Shown here: positions 16,130 through 24,196 of the stretch, piece by piece
How positions within the stretch are numbered: position 1 is the stretch's first letter
Layout of the letters: the number at the start of each line of letters is the position of its first letter
From: an uncultured Collinsella sp.
Lineage (GTDB): Bacteria > Actinomycetota > Coriobacteriia > Coriobacteriales > Coriobacteriaceae
NCBI GenBank assembly: GCA_900541795.1
Contig: UQLC01000021.1
Span: 1 to 35,359, forward strand
DNA: 35,359 nucleotides
Reading direction: 5' to 3'
Program-made: the position numbers and the translations under genes
Notes under the pieces: model-generated
What the model was told of the DNA's origin: nothing
Database searches by the model: none
The model's input: only the letters and a program-made list of their open reading frames with translations

Positions 16130-17071
16130 CTAGCGATGTGCCAACGGATGCGCCGCCAGATAGACCTCGGTCAGTTGCGTGCGGTCGACATGCGTGTAGA
16201 CCTGCGTGGTCGAAATATCGGCATGGCCCAAAATCTCCTGCAGCACACGCAGGTCGGCACCGCCCGCGAGCATGTGGGTGGCAAAGGAGTGGCGCAAGGT
16301 ATGGGGATGGAGCCCCACCAGCCCCACCTGGCGCCCATACCGCTCGCATATCGCATGCACGGCCTGACGCGACAGGCGACGTCCGTTCTTATTTAAAAAG
16401 ACCGCCGAGGTCTCCGTCCCGTGAGCATGGGCGGCCAGGAGCGTGCGCCCGTCACCTAGATAGTGTGTCAGGGCACGCGCCGCGCTTCCCACCAACGGGG
16501 CCAGACGCTCCTTGGAGCCCTTACCGCGCACCAGGACAAACCCGTCATCGATATGGATATCGCCCACATCGAGCCCAACCAGTTCACTCACGCGCAAGCC
16601 GCAACCGTAAAGCACTTCCAAGATGGCGTGATCGCGCAGTCCCATCTCGCCCTCGGGAAAGTCTTGATCCAGCAGTGCCGAGACGTCCTCCACCGAAAGG
16701 TATTCCGGCAGGCGATCTGCCTTTTTGGGCAGGCGCAACGCCGCCGTCGGGTTTTGGGCCACGGCCCCATCGCGCACCAAAAAGGCATGCAGGCCCTTCA
16801 CGGCAGCAAGCGCGCGCTCCACCGAGGCGTCGGAATAGCCTCCGTCGCGGCGATCGGCAACAAAGCCCTCCACGACCTGACGGGTCACCTCTTCAAAAGA
16901 CGCAATGTCAGCCCGCTCCAGATAGGCGCAGTACGTCGTCAGGTCACGACGGTAGGCCGCAATCGTGTTGCGCGCCAAACCCCGCTCGACCGCGAGGTAA
17001 TCGAGATACTCCCCCGCCACCACAGCGAGCGACGAGGGAGTAGCTTCAGTATGTTCCTTATTCTCCGGCAC
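16130..17071 (-). CDS. xerD: tyrosine recombinase XerD/XerC type
   Basis: Xer recombinases resolve chromosome dimers at dif. The 313-aa protein has an N-terminal SAM-like core-binding domain (about 15-105) and the catalytic domain with the full tyrosine-recombinase set: Arg160 (CGLRVSEL), Lys184 (GKGSKER), His257 and Arg260 (HPHTLRHSFATHML), His283 (LGHADISTTQ) and nucleophile Tyr292 (VYTHV). The start is taken as GTG at 17071, 2 bases after the pyrG stop; the open frame continues upstream, but there it only overlaps pyrG. Close spacing implies cotranscription with pyrG. XerC cannot be excluded from sequence alone, but the length and single copy here fit XerD. Confidence 0.9.
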   Translation of the reverse strand: MPENKEHTEATPSSLAVVAGEYLDYLAVERGLARNTIAAYRRDLTTYCAYLERADIASFEEVTRQVVEGFVADRRDGGYSDASVERALAAVKGLHAFLVRDGAVAQNPTAALRLPKKADRLPEYLSVEDVSALLDQDFPEGEMGLRDHAILEVLYGCGLRVSELVGLDVGDIHIDDGFVLVRGKGSKERLAPLVGSAARALTHYLGDGRTLLAAHAHGTETSAVFLNKNGRRLSRQAVHAICERYGRQVGLVGLHPHTLRHSFATHMLAGGADLRVLQEILGHADISTTQVYTHVDRTQLTEVYLAAHPLAHR

Positions 17072-17073
17072 CC

Positions 17074-18735
17074 TTAGTCCGTAGCGAGGTTCTTGGGCGT
17101 CACCTGCAGACGGTCGACACCCTCGTGCTGGCCGATCGAAGCGCGCACGAACTCGCGGAACAGCGGCTGCGGGTTGGTCGGGCGGCTCTTGAACTCGGGA
17201 TGAGCCTGGGTTGCCACATACCACGGATGTACGTCGCGCGGCAGCTCGACCATCTCGACCAGACGCTCGTCGGGCGAAAGACCCGAGATTACCAGACCGG
17301 CGTCCTCGAGCTGATCGCGGAAGGCGTTGTTGAACTCAAAACGGTGACGGTGACGCTCGTAGACGAGCTCCTCGCCGTATGCCTCGCGCGCGAGGGTATC
17401 GGCGGCGAGCTTGCACGGATAGGCGCCCAGGCGCATGGTGCCGCCCTTCTCGGTCACGTCCTCCTGCGAGCTCATCAGGTCGATGACACTATACGGGCCA
17501 TCCGGATCGAACTCGGAAGAGCTGGCGCCGGCAAGGCCGACCACGTTGCGGGCGAACTCGCACACGGCTACCTGCATACCCAGGCAAATGCCCAGATACG
17601 GAATCTTGTGCTCGCGGGCGAACTCGGCCGCGAGGATCTTGCCCTCCAGGGCGCGCTTGCCAAAGCCGCCAGGGACCAAGATGCCCGAGGCGTCACCCAG
17701 GACCTCGGAGACATTCTGCTCGTCGAGGCTCTCGCCATCGACCAGCTGCACGTCAACGTGGCGATCGTAGAACACACCAGCGTGGTGCAGGGCCTCGATA
17801 ACCGACAGGTAGGCATCGGGCAGCTGCGTATACTTGCCCACGACGGCGATCTTCACCTTGTCGGCGTGCTGGTTGGCATGGTTCTGCTTGCGTAGGAACT
17901 CGTTCCACTGACTCATGTCGCGCTCACGCGGGTCCAGACCCAGACGCTCGCAAATGCGCAGGTCAAAGTCCTGCTCGGCAAGCAACTGCGGAACATCGTA
18001 GATGCTCGCGCAGTCCTCGTTGGTAAAGACACAGTCGGTGTCGACGTCGCAGAAGCTTGCGATCTTGCCGCGGATGGCATCGTCGATATGGTGGTCGGAG
18101 CGCAGAACGATAATATCGGGCTGGATACCAAAGCTGCGGAGCTCCTTAACGGAGTGCTGCGTCGGCTTGGTCTTGACCTCGTGGGCGGCGGCGATATAGG
18201 GAACGAGCGACACGTGGATGTAGCAGACGTTCTCGGGGCCGGCCTCCTTGCGATACTGGCGAATGGCCTCGACAAACGGCTGCGACTCAATGTCGCCGAT
18301 AGTGCCGCCCAGCTCAGTGATGACCACGTCGGAGCCGGTCTGCTCCTCAATACGACGGAACTTTTCCTTAATGGCGTTCGTGACGTGCGGAATCACCTGT
18401 ACGGTGCCGCCCAAAAAGTCACCGCGACGTTCACGGGCGATCAGGCTCTTATAGATGGCACCAGTCGTAAAGTTGGAATCGCGGGTTAGGTTCTCGTCAA
18501 TAAAGCGCTCGTAGTGGCCCAGGTCCAGATCGGACTCGTAGCCGTCCTCGGTCACAAAGACCTCGCCATGCTGGAACGGGCTCATGGTGCCGGGGTCGAC
18601 GTTCAGATACGGGTCGGCCTTTTGCATCGTTACCTTGTACCCGCGCGACTTGAGCAGACGGCCCAGCGAGGCCGCGGTAATACCCTTGCCCAGAGACGAA
18701 ACCACGCCGCCGGTCACGAACACATGCTTGGTCAT
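17074..18735 (-). CDS. pyrG: CTP synthase
   Basis: CTP synthase aminates UTP to CTP using glutamine and ATP. The 553-aa protein has the synthetase domain beginning TKHVFVTGGVVSSLGKGI with the P-loop, KADPYLNVDPGTMSPFQHGEVFV and ELGGTIGDIES. The class I glutaminase domain follows, with PGGFGKRA, the nucleophile in LGICLGMQ, and the His/Glu pair in ATQAHPEFKSRP. The length is normal. TACAAT at 18791-18796 may be the -10 box of its promoter but lacks a clear -35. The leader also contains a CCCGTA/TACGGG inverted repeat (18754-18785); the reiterative-initiation attenuator known from Firmicutes pyrG genes was not recognised. Confidence 0.98.
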   Translation of the reverse strand: MTKHVFVTGGVVSSLGKGITAASLGRLLKSRGYKVTMQKADPYLNVDPGTMSPFQHGEVFVTEDGYESDLDLGHYERFIDENLTRDSNFTTGAIYKSLIARERRGDFLGGTVQVIPHVTNAIKEKFRRIEEQTGSDVVITELGGTIGDIESQPFVEAIRQYRKEAGPENVCYIHVSLVPYIAAAHEVKTKPTQHSVKELRSFGIQPDIIVLRSDHHIDDAIRGKIASFCDVDTDCVFTNEDCASIYDVPQLLAEQDFDLRICERLGLDPRERDMSQWNEFLRKQNHANQHADKVKIAVVGKYTQLPDAYLSVIEALHHAGVFYDRHVDVQLVDGESLDEQNVSEVLGDASGILVPGGFGKRALEGKILAAEFAREHKIPYLGICLGMQVAVCEFARNVVGLAGASSSEFDPDGPYSVIDLMSSQEDVTEKGGTMRLGAYPCKLAADTLAREAYGEELVYERHRHRFEFNNAFRDQLEDAGLVISGLSPDERLVEMVELPRDVHPWYVATQAHPEFKSRPTNPQPLFREFVRASIGQHEGVDRLQVTPKNLATD

Positions 18736-18855
18736 ATTGAGTTACCTGCGCTTCCCGTAGAAGTTGTCCATACACATCTTACGGGTCTTCATTGTAATAC
18801 TCGCGACGCGCGCCGCACGCATTTTTTCTTACGCGCAATCGCATTTCTCCATCTC

Positions 18856-18887
18856 GAAACAAAACGCCGCCCGGTTTCCCAGGCGAC
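18856..18887 (-). terminator. intrinsic terminator after the winged-helix gene
   Basis: On the minus strand CGCCTGG-GAAA-CCGGGCG forms a 7-bp stem with a GAAA loop (one T-G pair), followed by GCGTTTTGTTT. It separates the small regulator gene from pyrG. Confidence 0.7.
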
Positions 18888-18913
18888 GTCGCTGTGGCAA
18901 GGGTTACATGCTG

Positions 18914-19252
18914 CTATCGATCAGCAACCTCGTCCTCAAGCATTTCTTGAACGAGCATGCCGGTACGGACGCCCTCAAGATACCACTCGCCACGTTCGGT
19001 GAGGCAAATGCCATTTGCAAGCTGACCGCCGTCGTCGCTATAACGCGAGACGACATCAATCATGCCTTCGGAATCCAAGCGATCGATTGCGGCGCGGACA
19101 CGATACGGCGAAACCCCCACGCGCTCGGCAAGCGTTTTGCGCGAGAAACCATACGGCCCGCCATTGTCTTCGGTTTGCTGGTCGATCTCCATCAACACCA
19201 GCACCTCGACACGCTTCATATCGTTGACACTCGCACGACCCTTGCCCGCCAT
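18914..19252 (-). CDS. small winged-helix DNA-binding protein
   Basis: A 112-aa soluble protein with the pattern of a winged helix: an N-terminal helix (NDMKRVEVLVLMEIDQ), a GFSRKTLAERVGVSPYRVRAAIDRLDSEGMIDVV segment (split here as RKTLAERVGVSPYRVRAAI and RLDSEGMIDVV) that reads as a helix-turn-helix followed by the wing, and a C-terminal LTERGEWYLEGVRTGML region as in MarR/GntR-like regulators. The start at 19252 has GAGGAGG 6 bases upstream; the open frame extends 18 codons further without support. It is followed by its own terminator, so it is probably monocistronic. Its targets are unknown; being upstream of pyrG does not prove it regulates that gene. Confidence 0.8.
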   Translation of the reverse strand: MAGKGRASVNDMKRVEVLVLMEIDQQTEDNGGPYGFSRKTLAERVGVSPYRVRAAIDRLDSEGMIDVVSRYSDDGGQLANGICLTERGEWYLEGVRTGMLVQEMLEDEVADR

Positions 19253-19440
19253 AGCAGCCTCCTCAAACCGAGCACGAGCATCTAACGCGCCGTGCGCGAC
19301 CGACACACCTCACGATGGCAGGTAATATCCATCATGCGGCATCCCGCTAAGGATGAAACAGTTACGGTTATTGTATACCGCTCAAATTGTTTCTAGGCAG
19401 GTAAACAGCTATTTTTCGCCGAAATAGGCGCTTTATTGAT

Positions 19441-19474
19441 CAAAAAGCCGTACCGGGCGCTAACCCGATACGGC
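19441..19474 (-). terminator. intrinsic terminator after the DUF1846 gene
   Basis: On the minus strand the arms at 19474-19464 and 19457-19447 pair over 11 bases with one mismatch and are followed by TTTTTG (19446-19441). It begins about 35 bases after the DUF1846 stop codon. Confidence 0.8.
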
Positions 19475-19508
19475 CAAAATGCAATGCAATTACCGCGGTG
19501 CTTCAAAC

Positions 19509-20990
19509 TTAGCGATGGAAGAAACCGCGGCGCTCAAACTTGGGCTCGCAGCACACGTTGATACCCAGTTTGCGCAGTACCGTCTCGTCCGTCGGCGAGA
19601 TGATCACGCTAAAGAAGGCATCGCAACCGCGCAGCTGCTCCAGGCCCGAAAGGACGCGAGCGGCCGTCTCACTCGTGGCCGAGGTGATCGACAGCGCCAT
19701 AAGCGTCTCGTCGGTGTGGAGGCGCGGGTTTTTGCTTCCCAGGAAATGCGTCTTGAGCTTGCTGATGGGCTCGATCGCCTCATCGCTAATGACCTCGAGC
19801 TCAAGGTCGACGCCCGAGACATGCTTGAGGGCGTTCATAATGAGCGAACTTGCGGCGCCCAGGCGCGTGGAGGTCTTACCGGTCACCACGGAGCCATCGG
19901 GCATGACCATGGCACCCACGGGACCACCCGTCAGCTGCTCCCTGGTGAGGGCCGCCGAGCGCGCCGGTGAGTAGTTCTTATCGATGCCGGCTTTCTTCAT
20001 AATAATCTTGAGACGGTCGACTTGCTCATCGCCCACGCCGGTACGGCGCACATTTTCGACCGCGGTAAAGTAGCGGCGGACGATCTCCATCTTGGAAGCG
20101 TCGCGGCAGGCATCGTCATCGGTGATGGCAAAGCCGACCATATTGACGCCCATGTCCGTAGGGCTCTGGTAGGGGCTCTTGCCCAAGATCTTTTCCATCA
20201 GGGCACGGACTACCGGGAAGGCCTCGACGTCGCGGTTGTAGTTGACCGTGGTCTTGTTGTAGGCCTCAAGGTGGAACGAATCGATGATATTGGCGTCGTC
20301 GAGGTCAGCCGTGGCGGCCTCGTAGGCAATATTGACCGGATGCGTCAGAGGAAGATTCCAGACCGGGAAGGTCTCGAACTTGGCATAGCCGGCGGCGGTA
20401 CCGTGCTTATGCTCGTGATACAGCTGCGAGAGGCAAGTGGCGAGCTTGCCCGAGCCGGGGCCGGGTGCCGTCACGACAACGAGTGGACGCGTGGTCTCGA
20501 CAAACTCGTTCTTGCCGTAGCCTTCGTCAGAAACGATCAGATCGACATCGTGCGGATACCCCTCGATGGGATAGTGCAGCTTGGCGGGAATGCCGAGCGC
20601 GTTCAGGCGATTGCGGAACACATCGGCGGCGGGCTGGCCGGCGTACTGGGTGATGACCACGGCCGCGACGGCAAAGCCGTTGCCGCGGAACAGGTCAACC
20701 AGGCGCAGCACATCCTCGTCATAGGTAATGCCAAGGTCACCACGAGCCTTGTTTTTCTCGATGTGGTTCGCGTTGATCGCGATGATAACCTCGACATCGT
20801 CGGCGATGCTCTTGAGCATGCGGAACTTGCTGTCCGGTTCAAAACCCGGCAGCACGCGGCTCGCATGATAGTCATCGAACAGCTTACCGCCAAACTCCAA
20901 ATAGAGCTTGCCACCAAACTGCGAGATGCGCTCCTTAATGTGAGCAGCCTGCAGCTCGATATACTTCGCGTTGTCGAAACCCTGGCGCAT
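19509..20990 (-). CDS. DUF1846 domain-containing protein
   Basis: A 493-aa soluble protein that matches the DUF1846 family in length and in conserved stretches such as RQGFDNAKYIELQ at the N terminus, GFEPDSKFRML, APGPGSGKLATCLSQLYHEH (a P-loop-like GSGK in mid-protein), THPVNIAYEAATADL and the C-terminal LGINVCCEPKF. The family is common in Firmicutes and Actinobacteria; its biochemical role is not established, so no function is assigned. The start at 20990 has GGGAG 7 bases upstream, better than the ATG eight codons earlier. It has its own terminator and no close neighbour, so it is probably a single-gene transcript. Confidence 0.88.
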   Translation of the reverse strand: MRQGFDNAKYIELQAAHIKERISQFGGKLYLEFGGKLFDDYHASRVLPGFEPDSKFRMLKSIADDVEVIIAINANHIEKNKARGDLGITYDEDVLRLVDLFRGNGFAVAAVVITQYAGQPAADVFRNRLNALGIPAKLHYPIEGYPHDVDLIVSDEGYGKNEFVETTRPLVVVTAPGPGSGKLATCLSQLYHEHKHGTAAGYAKFETFPVWNLPLTHPVNIAYEAATADLDDANIIDSFHLEAYNKTTVNYNRDVEAFPVVRALMEKILGKSPYQSPTDMGVNMVGFAITDDDACRDASKMEIVRRYFTAVENVRRTGVGDEQVDRLKIIMKKAGIDKNYSPARSAALTREQLTGGPVGAMVMPDGSVVTGKTSTRLGAASSLIMNALKHVSGVDLELEVISDEAIEPISKLKTHFLGSKNPRLHTDETLMALSITSATSETAARVLSGLEQLRGCDAFFSVIISPTDETVLRKLGINVCCEPKFERRGFFHR

Positions 20991-21189
20991 ATATGGCTCC
21001 CGTCCCGTTTCCATTTAATGTTCTAGGCGATTATAACGGAGCAGACCCTCCCCAACGCCCAAGCAATCAACTGGCACCAACCAAACACGCCCACCACAAC
21101 CACCGGGGACCCGGGGCAGCTCATTTGGGATGGAAACAAGTCGCCCAGCACCAACATCGGCAACATCGCAGGTGGAGCAAAAGTCAGCG

Positions 21190-21288
21190 AAAGCCCGCCA
21201 GAGCGAGCAAGGTGACGTGAAAGAGGAGGGCATAGGCCTTTTGGCCATGCCCGACGATTGAACGTCAGATTGCCGCTCTGGCGGGCTT
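21190..21288. repeat. large nested hairpin element
   Basis: Successive paired arms with nearly symmetric internal loops: AAGCCCGCCAGAGCG (21190-21204) with its complement at 21274-21288; TGACGT (21212-21217) with ACGTCA (21262-21267); GGGCAT plus GGCC (21227-21237) with GGCCATGCCC (21243-21252) around a TTTTT loop. The whole 99 bases can fold as one arm. It resembles a MITE-like dispersed repeat or a structured RNA; no transposase is nearby. Confidence 0.6.
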
Positions 21289-21301
21289 GCAGCGTCGAGT
21301 G

Positions 21302-21329
21302 GTTCCGGCGTTTGGTAAAACGCCGGAAC
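21302..21329. repeat. perfect 12-bp inverted repeat
   Basis: GTTCCGGCGTTT and AAACGCCGGAAC with a 4-base loop (GGTA). It could be part of the neighbouring nested element or a second hairpin terminator facing either way; no long T run follows on either strand beyond the stem itself. Confidence 0.55.
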
Positions 21330-21337
21330 ACAAGAGC

Positions 21338-21368
21338 GCCCCCTCCCGCGCACGGAACGGAAGGGGGC
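21338..21368 (-). terminator. likely terminator after the antiporter gene
   Basis: GCCCCCT/AGGGGGC arms with a 17-base loop; on the minus strand the stem is followed by the moderately T-rich CTCTTGTGTT. It lies about 100 bases after the antiporter stop. Confidence 0.45.
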
Positions 21369-21470
21369 TAAAGGTAGGAGTCTACCGGTGGGTTTACCCC
21401 GCCGGACAGACGATGACCAGGTGATCCTCTACAGGATCGTCAAGGTTTCCGTGGGGTACCCGTTGGGTAC

Positions 21471-22949
21471 TTAGATCAACACGCAGGCGACGGTCAGGAT
21501 GATGGCGCAGACGACGGAGAGCGCGACGATGAGCTTAAGGGCAAACTTGAGCCAGGTCGTCCACTCGATCTTGGCCAGGGCGAGACCGCCCATGATGGCG
21601 CCGGAGGTCGGGGTGAATAGGTTCACGACACCGATGGCGGCGGAGAAGATCATGACCATGACCTCAGGCGAGAAGCCGAGCTTAACAGCCAGCGGTCCCA
21701 TGATGGGCATGGAGACGGTGGCCATACCGGAGGTCGAGGGGATCAGGAAGGACAGGCCGAAGTAGACCAGGAAGCTCATGGGAGCGAAGATCACGCCGGA
21801 CAGGCCAGCCAGGGCATTGGCGGCAGCGTCGAGGACGAAGACATCGAGGCCGGTGTTAGCCATGAGGACGGAGATACCACGGGCGAGGGCGATGACGAGA
21901 ACAACGGACATCATGTCGGCAGCGCCGGTGATGAAGGTGTTAACGATCTGCTTCTCGGACAGGCCACCGATGATACCGATCAGGACGGCCATGAGGAAGA
22001 ACCAGGTGGAAGCCTCGTCGAAGTACCACTGGCCAATGGGCAGGCCGGTGATCAGGGCAGACCAGCCCTGGACGACGGCGTTACCGTCGGCGTCGTAGAC
22101 AGCGCCAGCGTCGAAGAAGTTGGCGACGCCCTCGTTGAGGTCGGCCAGCGGAATGAAGCCGACGATCATGACGACGAAGGTGAAGGCGAAGGCGATCAGA
22201 ACACCCTTCTGACGACCGGTGAGCTTGACCTCCTTGTGGACCTCGGAAGCAGCCTTGCCGTGAGCCTCTTCGGCGTCCTTGAGCTCCTGCATCGACAGGA
22301 TGGTGGAACCCTTGTCAGCCTTGACCTTCTTGGCATAGTTCATCACGAAGAAGATGGACATAGCGGTAGTGACAATCCACAGGACGGCACCGAGGCCGAT
22401 GATGATGGACTGGTTGACCTCAATGCCAACGCCGGTCAGAGCGTCGACGGCAGCGCCGACGGCGAACGGGTTAACCGTGGAGCCCAGGCAGCCGCAGCCA
22501 GCGCCGAGCAGGACGGTAGCGGCACCGACCATGGGGTCGAAGCCAGCAGCCATCATGGTAGCGGCGAGCAGGGCGTAGAAGGGAACGGTCTCCTCGCACA
22601 TACCATAGGTGGTACCACCGAGGGAGAAGATGAGCATCAGCACGGGAATGAGCATAATCTCGTTGCCCTTAAGCTTCTGCACCAGAACGGCGATGCCGTT
22701 GTCCAGGGCGCCGGTCTCGGTCATCATACCGAGGAAGCCGCCCAGGATCATAACGAAGAGGCAGACGGGCAGAGCGTCAGCGAAGCCCTTAATCGGGGCG
22801 GTGCAGAAATCGCTCAGACGGGCGGCAGTAACCGCGCCGCCGGACGTGCCGGAGACGATAACGGTAATCACTGCGACAATTGCCAGCAGAGCAAGAAGAA
22901 TGGTGAACGATGAAGGCATACCGCGCTTTTTCTTAGCGGTCTCAGTCAT
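21471..22949 (-). CDS. YfcC-family membrane transporter, probable arginine/ornithine antiporter (ArcD-like)
   Basis: A 492-aa membrane protein with about twelve hydrophobic helices and YfcC-family features: MPSSFTILLALLAIVAVIT at the N terminus, GGTTYGMCEETVPFY, GAGCGCLGSTVNPFA and the late STSGMATVSMPIMGPL followed by NLFTPTSGAIMGGLALAK. YfcC-like proteins (IT superfamily) occur as arginine/ornithine exchangers in arginine deiminase operons, so its place directly downstream of arcB supports exchange of arginine for ornithine. This substrate is inferred from context. The start at 22949 has GGGGGG 9 bases upstream; an ATG three codons earlier directly abuts that site. It is separated from arcB by a terminator and a long inverted repeat, so its expression may be partly independent. 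Confidence 0.85.
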   Translation of the reverse strand: MTETAKKKRGMPSSFTILLALLAIVAVITVIVSGTSGGAVTAARLSDFCTAPIKGFADALPVCLFVMILGGFLGMMTETGALDNGIAVLVQKLKGNEIMLIPVLMLIFSLGGTTYGMCEETVPFYALLAATMMAAGFDPMVGAATVLLGAGCGCLGSTVNPFAVGAAVDALTGVGIEVNQSIIIGLGAVLWIVTTAMSIFFVMNYAKKVKADKGSTILSMQELKDAEEAHGKAASEVHKEVKLTGRQKGVLIAFAFTFVVMIVGFIPLADLNEGVANFFDAGAVYDADGNAVVQGWSALITGLPIGQWYFDEASTWFFLMAVLIGIIGGLSEKQIVNTFITGAADMMSVVLVIALARGISVLMANTGLDVFVLDAAANALAGLSGVIFAPMSFLVYFGLSFLIPSTSGMATVSMPIMGPLAVKLGFSPEVMVMIFSAAIGVVNLFTPTSGAIMGGLALAKIEWTTWLKFALKLIVALSVVCAIILTVACVLI

Positions 22950-22980
22950 AGTTCTCATCCCCCCTTCATAAATCATTTAC

Positions 22981-23035
22981 TAATCTCGCCAGAAGCGGCT
23001 CTTCCGTGCCGTGCCTGCCGCTTGATGCGAGATTA
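22981..23035 (-). promoter_or_regulatory. long two-part inverted repeat in the antiporter leader
   Basis: TAATCTCGC (22981-22989) pairs with GCGAGATTA (23027-23035), and inside it AAGCGGC (22993-22999) pairs with GCCGCTT (23017-23023). It lies between the arcB terminator and the antiporter start, in the right place for a leader RNA structure or a processing signal. No known riboswitch was recognised. Confidence 0.5.
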
Positions 23036-23044
23036 TTACCAGAT

Positions 23045-23081
23045 AAAACCGCTCGGGGTGTGCAGCAATACACCCCGAGCG
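23045..23081 (-). terminator. intrinsic terminator after arcB
   Basis: On the minus strand CGCTCGGGGTGT and ACACCCCGAGCG form a perfect 12-bp stem with an 8-base loop, followed by GTTTTATCT. It lies 15 bases past the arcB stop and should limit readthrough into the antiporter gene. Confidence 0.85.
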
Positions 23082-23096
23082 AGATGCTAGATGCTC

Positions 23097-24092
23097 TTAC
23101 TTGAGCGTGGCGTACATGACAGCCTTGATGGTGTGCATGCGGTTCTCGGCCTCGTCGAAGACCTTGGAAGCGGGGCTCTCGAAGACCTCGTCGGTGACCT
23201 CCTGCTCGGTGATGCCGAACTGCTCGCACTTCTCGGCGCCAATGGTGGTGTTGGTGTCGTGGAAGCTGGGCAGGCAGTGCAGGAAGATGGCACCCGGGTT
23301 GGCCATAGCCATGACCTCGGAGGTGACACGATACGGGGTGAGCTGAGCGATGCGCTCGGCCCAGACCTCGTCGGGCTCGCCCATGGAGACCCACACGTCG
23401 GTGTAGATAACGTCGGCACCGGTGACGCCGTCCTTGACGTCGGTGGTCAGCTTGATGGTGCAGCCGTTAGCCTCGGCGATGGGCTTGCAGGCCTCGATGA
23501 CGTCGTCAGCGGGCATGCACTCCTCGGGACCGCAGGCCACGAAGTTCATGCCGAGCTTGGAGCAGACGACCATGAGGGAGCGAGCGACATTGTTCTTGCA
23601 GTCGCCCATGAAGACGAGGGTCTTGCCCTTGATGTCGTAGTTGAAGTTCTCCTGGACGGTCAGGATGTCGGCGAGCATCTGGGTGGGGTGCCACTCTGTG
23701 GTCAGGCCGTTCCACACGGGCACGCCGGACTTAGCAGCGAGCTCCTCGACGTCGTCCTGGGCAAAGCCACGGAACTCGATGCCGTCATACATGCGGCCGA
23801 GAACGCGGGCAGTGTCCTCGATGGACTCCTTCTTGCCCATCTGCGACGAACCCGGATCGAGGTAGGTGACGCCCATGCCCAGATCCATGCCGCCGACCTC
23901 GAAGGCGCAGCGGGTACGAGTAGAGGTCTTCTGGAAGAGCAGAACGATGTTCTTGCCCTCGAGATAGCGGTGCGGAACGCCAGCGCGCTTCATATCCTTG
24001 AAGTTCTTGGAGAGCTTGAGCAGGTACTCGATCTCCTCGGTGGTGAGGTCGAGAAGCTTGAGGAAGCTACGGCCGGAAAGGTTAACACCCAT
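23097..24092 (-). CDS. arcB: ornithine carbamoyltransferase, catabolic type by context
   Basis: In the arginine deiminase pathway this enzyme splits citrulline with phosphate into ornithine and carbamoyl phosphate; the same protein type makes citrulline in biosynthesis. The 331-aa protein has the carbamoyl-phosphate loop STRTR (57-61) in FQKTSTRTRCAFEVG, the HPTQMLADI motif, FMGDCKNNVARSLM and the ornithine/zinc-region HCLPSFHD with its cysteine. AAAGGA lies 9 bases before the start. It follows arcA copy 1 after 105 bases and carries its own terminator. The catabolic assignment comes from the neighbouring arcA genes and exchanger; no carbamate kinase (arcC) is in the window. Confidence 0.94.
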   Translation of the reverse strand: MGVNLSGRSFLKLLDLTTEEIEYLLKLSKNFKDMKRAGVPHRYLEGKNIVLLFQKTSTRTRCAFEVGGMDLGMGVTYLDPGSSQMGKKESIEDTARVLGRMYDGIEFRGFAQDDVEELAAKSGVPVWNGLTTEWHPTQMLADILTVQENFNYDIKGKTLVFMGDCKNNVARSLMVVCSKLGMNFVACGPEECMPADDVIEACKPIAEANGCTIKLTTDVKDGVTGADVIYTDVWVSMGEPDEVWAERIAQLTPYRVTSEVMAMANPGAIFLHCLPSFHDTNTTIGAEKCEQFGITEQEVTDEVFESPASKVFDEAENRMHTIKAVMYATLK

Positions 24093-24156
24093 GGTTTGAT
24101 TCCTTTCGAAGAAATGAATTACGTAAGTATTAGTGGTGCCCGTTTAACGGGCGAAG

Positions 24157-24185
24157 CCGGTGCGGTTGTAGGGGGACCGCACCGG
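24157..24185 (-). promoter_or_regulatory. hairpin between arcA copy 1 and arcB
   Basis: CCGGTGCGGT and ACCGCACCGG form a perfect 10-bp stem, followed on the minus strand by a second small hairpin (GCCCG/CGGGC, 24138-24152). No T run follows, so it may set differential expression or mRNA stability rather than terminate. Confidence 0.5.
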
Positions 24186-24196
24186 AAACGGAAAGA

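Larger units (their letters stand above)
21015..21470. other. non-coding stretch between the DUF1846 gene and the antiporter gene
   Basis: About 480 bases hold several hairpins: the nested hairpin at 21190-21288, GTTCCGGCGTTT/AAACGCCGGAAC at 21302-21329, the terminator-like GCCCCCT/AGGGGGC at 21338-21368, and weaker dyads between 21384 and 21470. An open frame of 112 codons on the minus strand runs through these structures but has no recognisable domain or start signal and is not called as a gene. Confidence 0.6.

Noticed and set aside
15604..17043. 479-codon open frame on the plus strand across the mraZ upstream region and xerD
   Set aside because: Antisense to xerD and rich in Pro/Arg/His; it crosses the terminator and regulatory sites and has no start signal.
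17072..17224. 51-residue N-terminal extension of the Xer recombinase
   Set aside because: The extension overlaps the pyrG coding end in another frame and its sequence is unlike Xer proteins; the GTG at 17071 gives a normal 313-residue protein.
18754..18785. pyrG attenuator of the Firmicutes type
   Set aside because: An inverted repeat is present in the leader, but there is no T run after it and no G-rich initiation sequence of the known kind.
21015..21353. 112-codon open frame on the minus strand
   Set aside because: It runs through the nested hairpin, lacks a ribosome-binding site and has no domain; better explained as repeat sequence.
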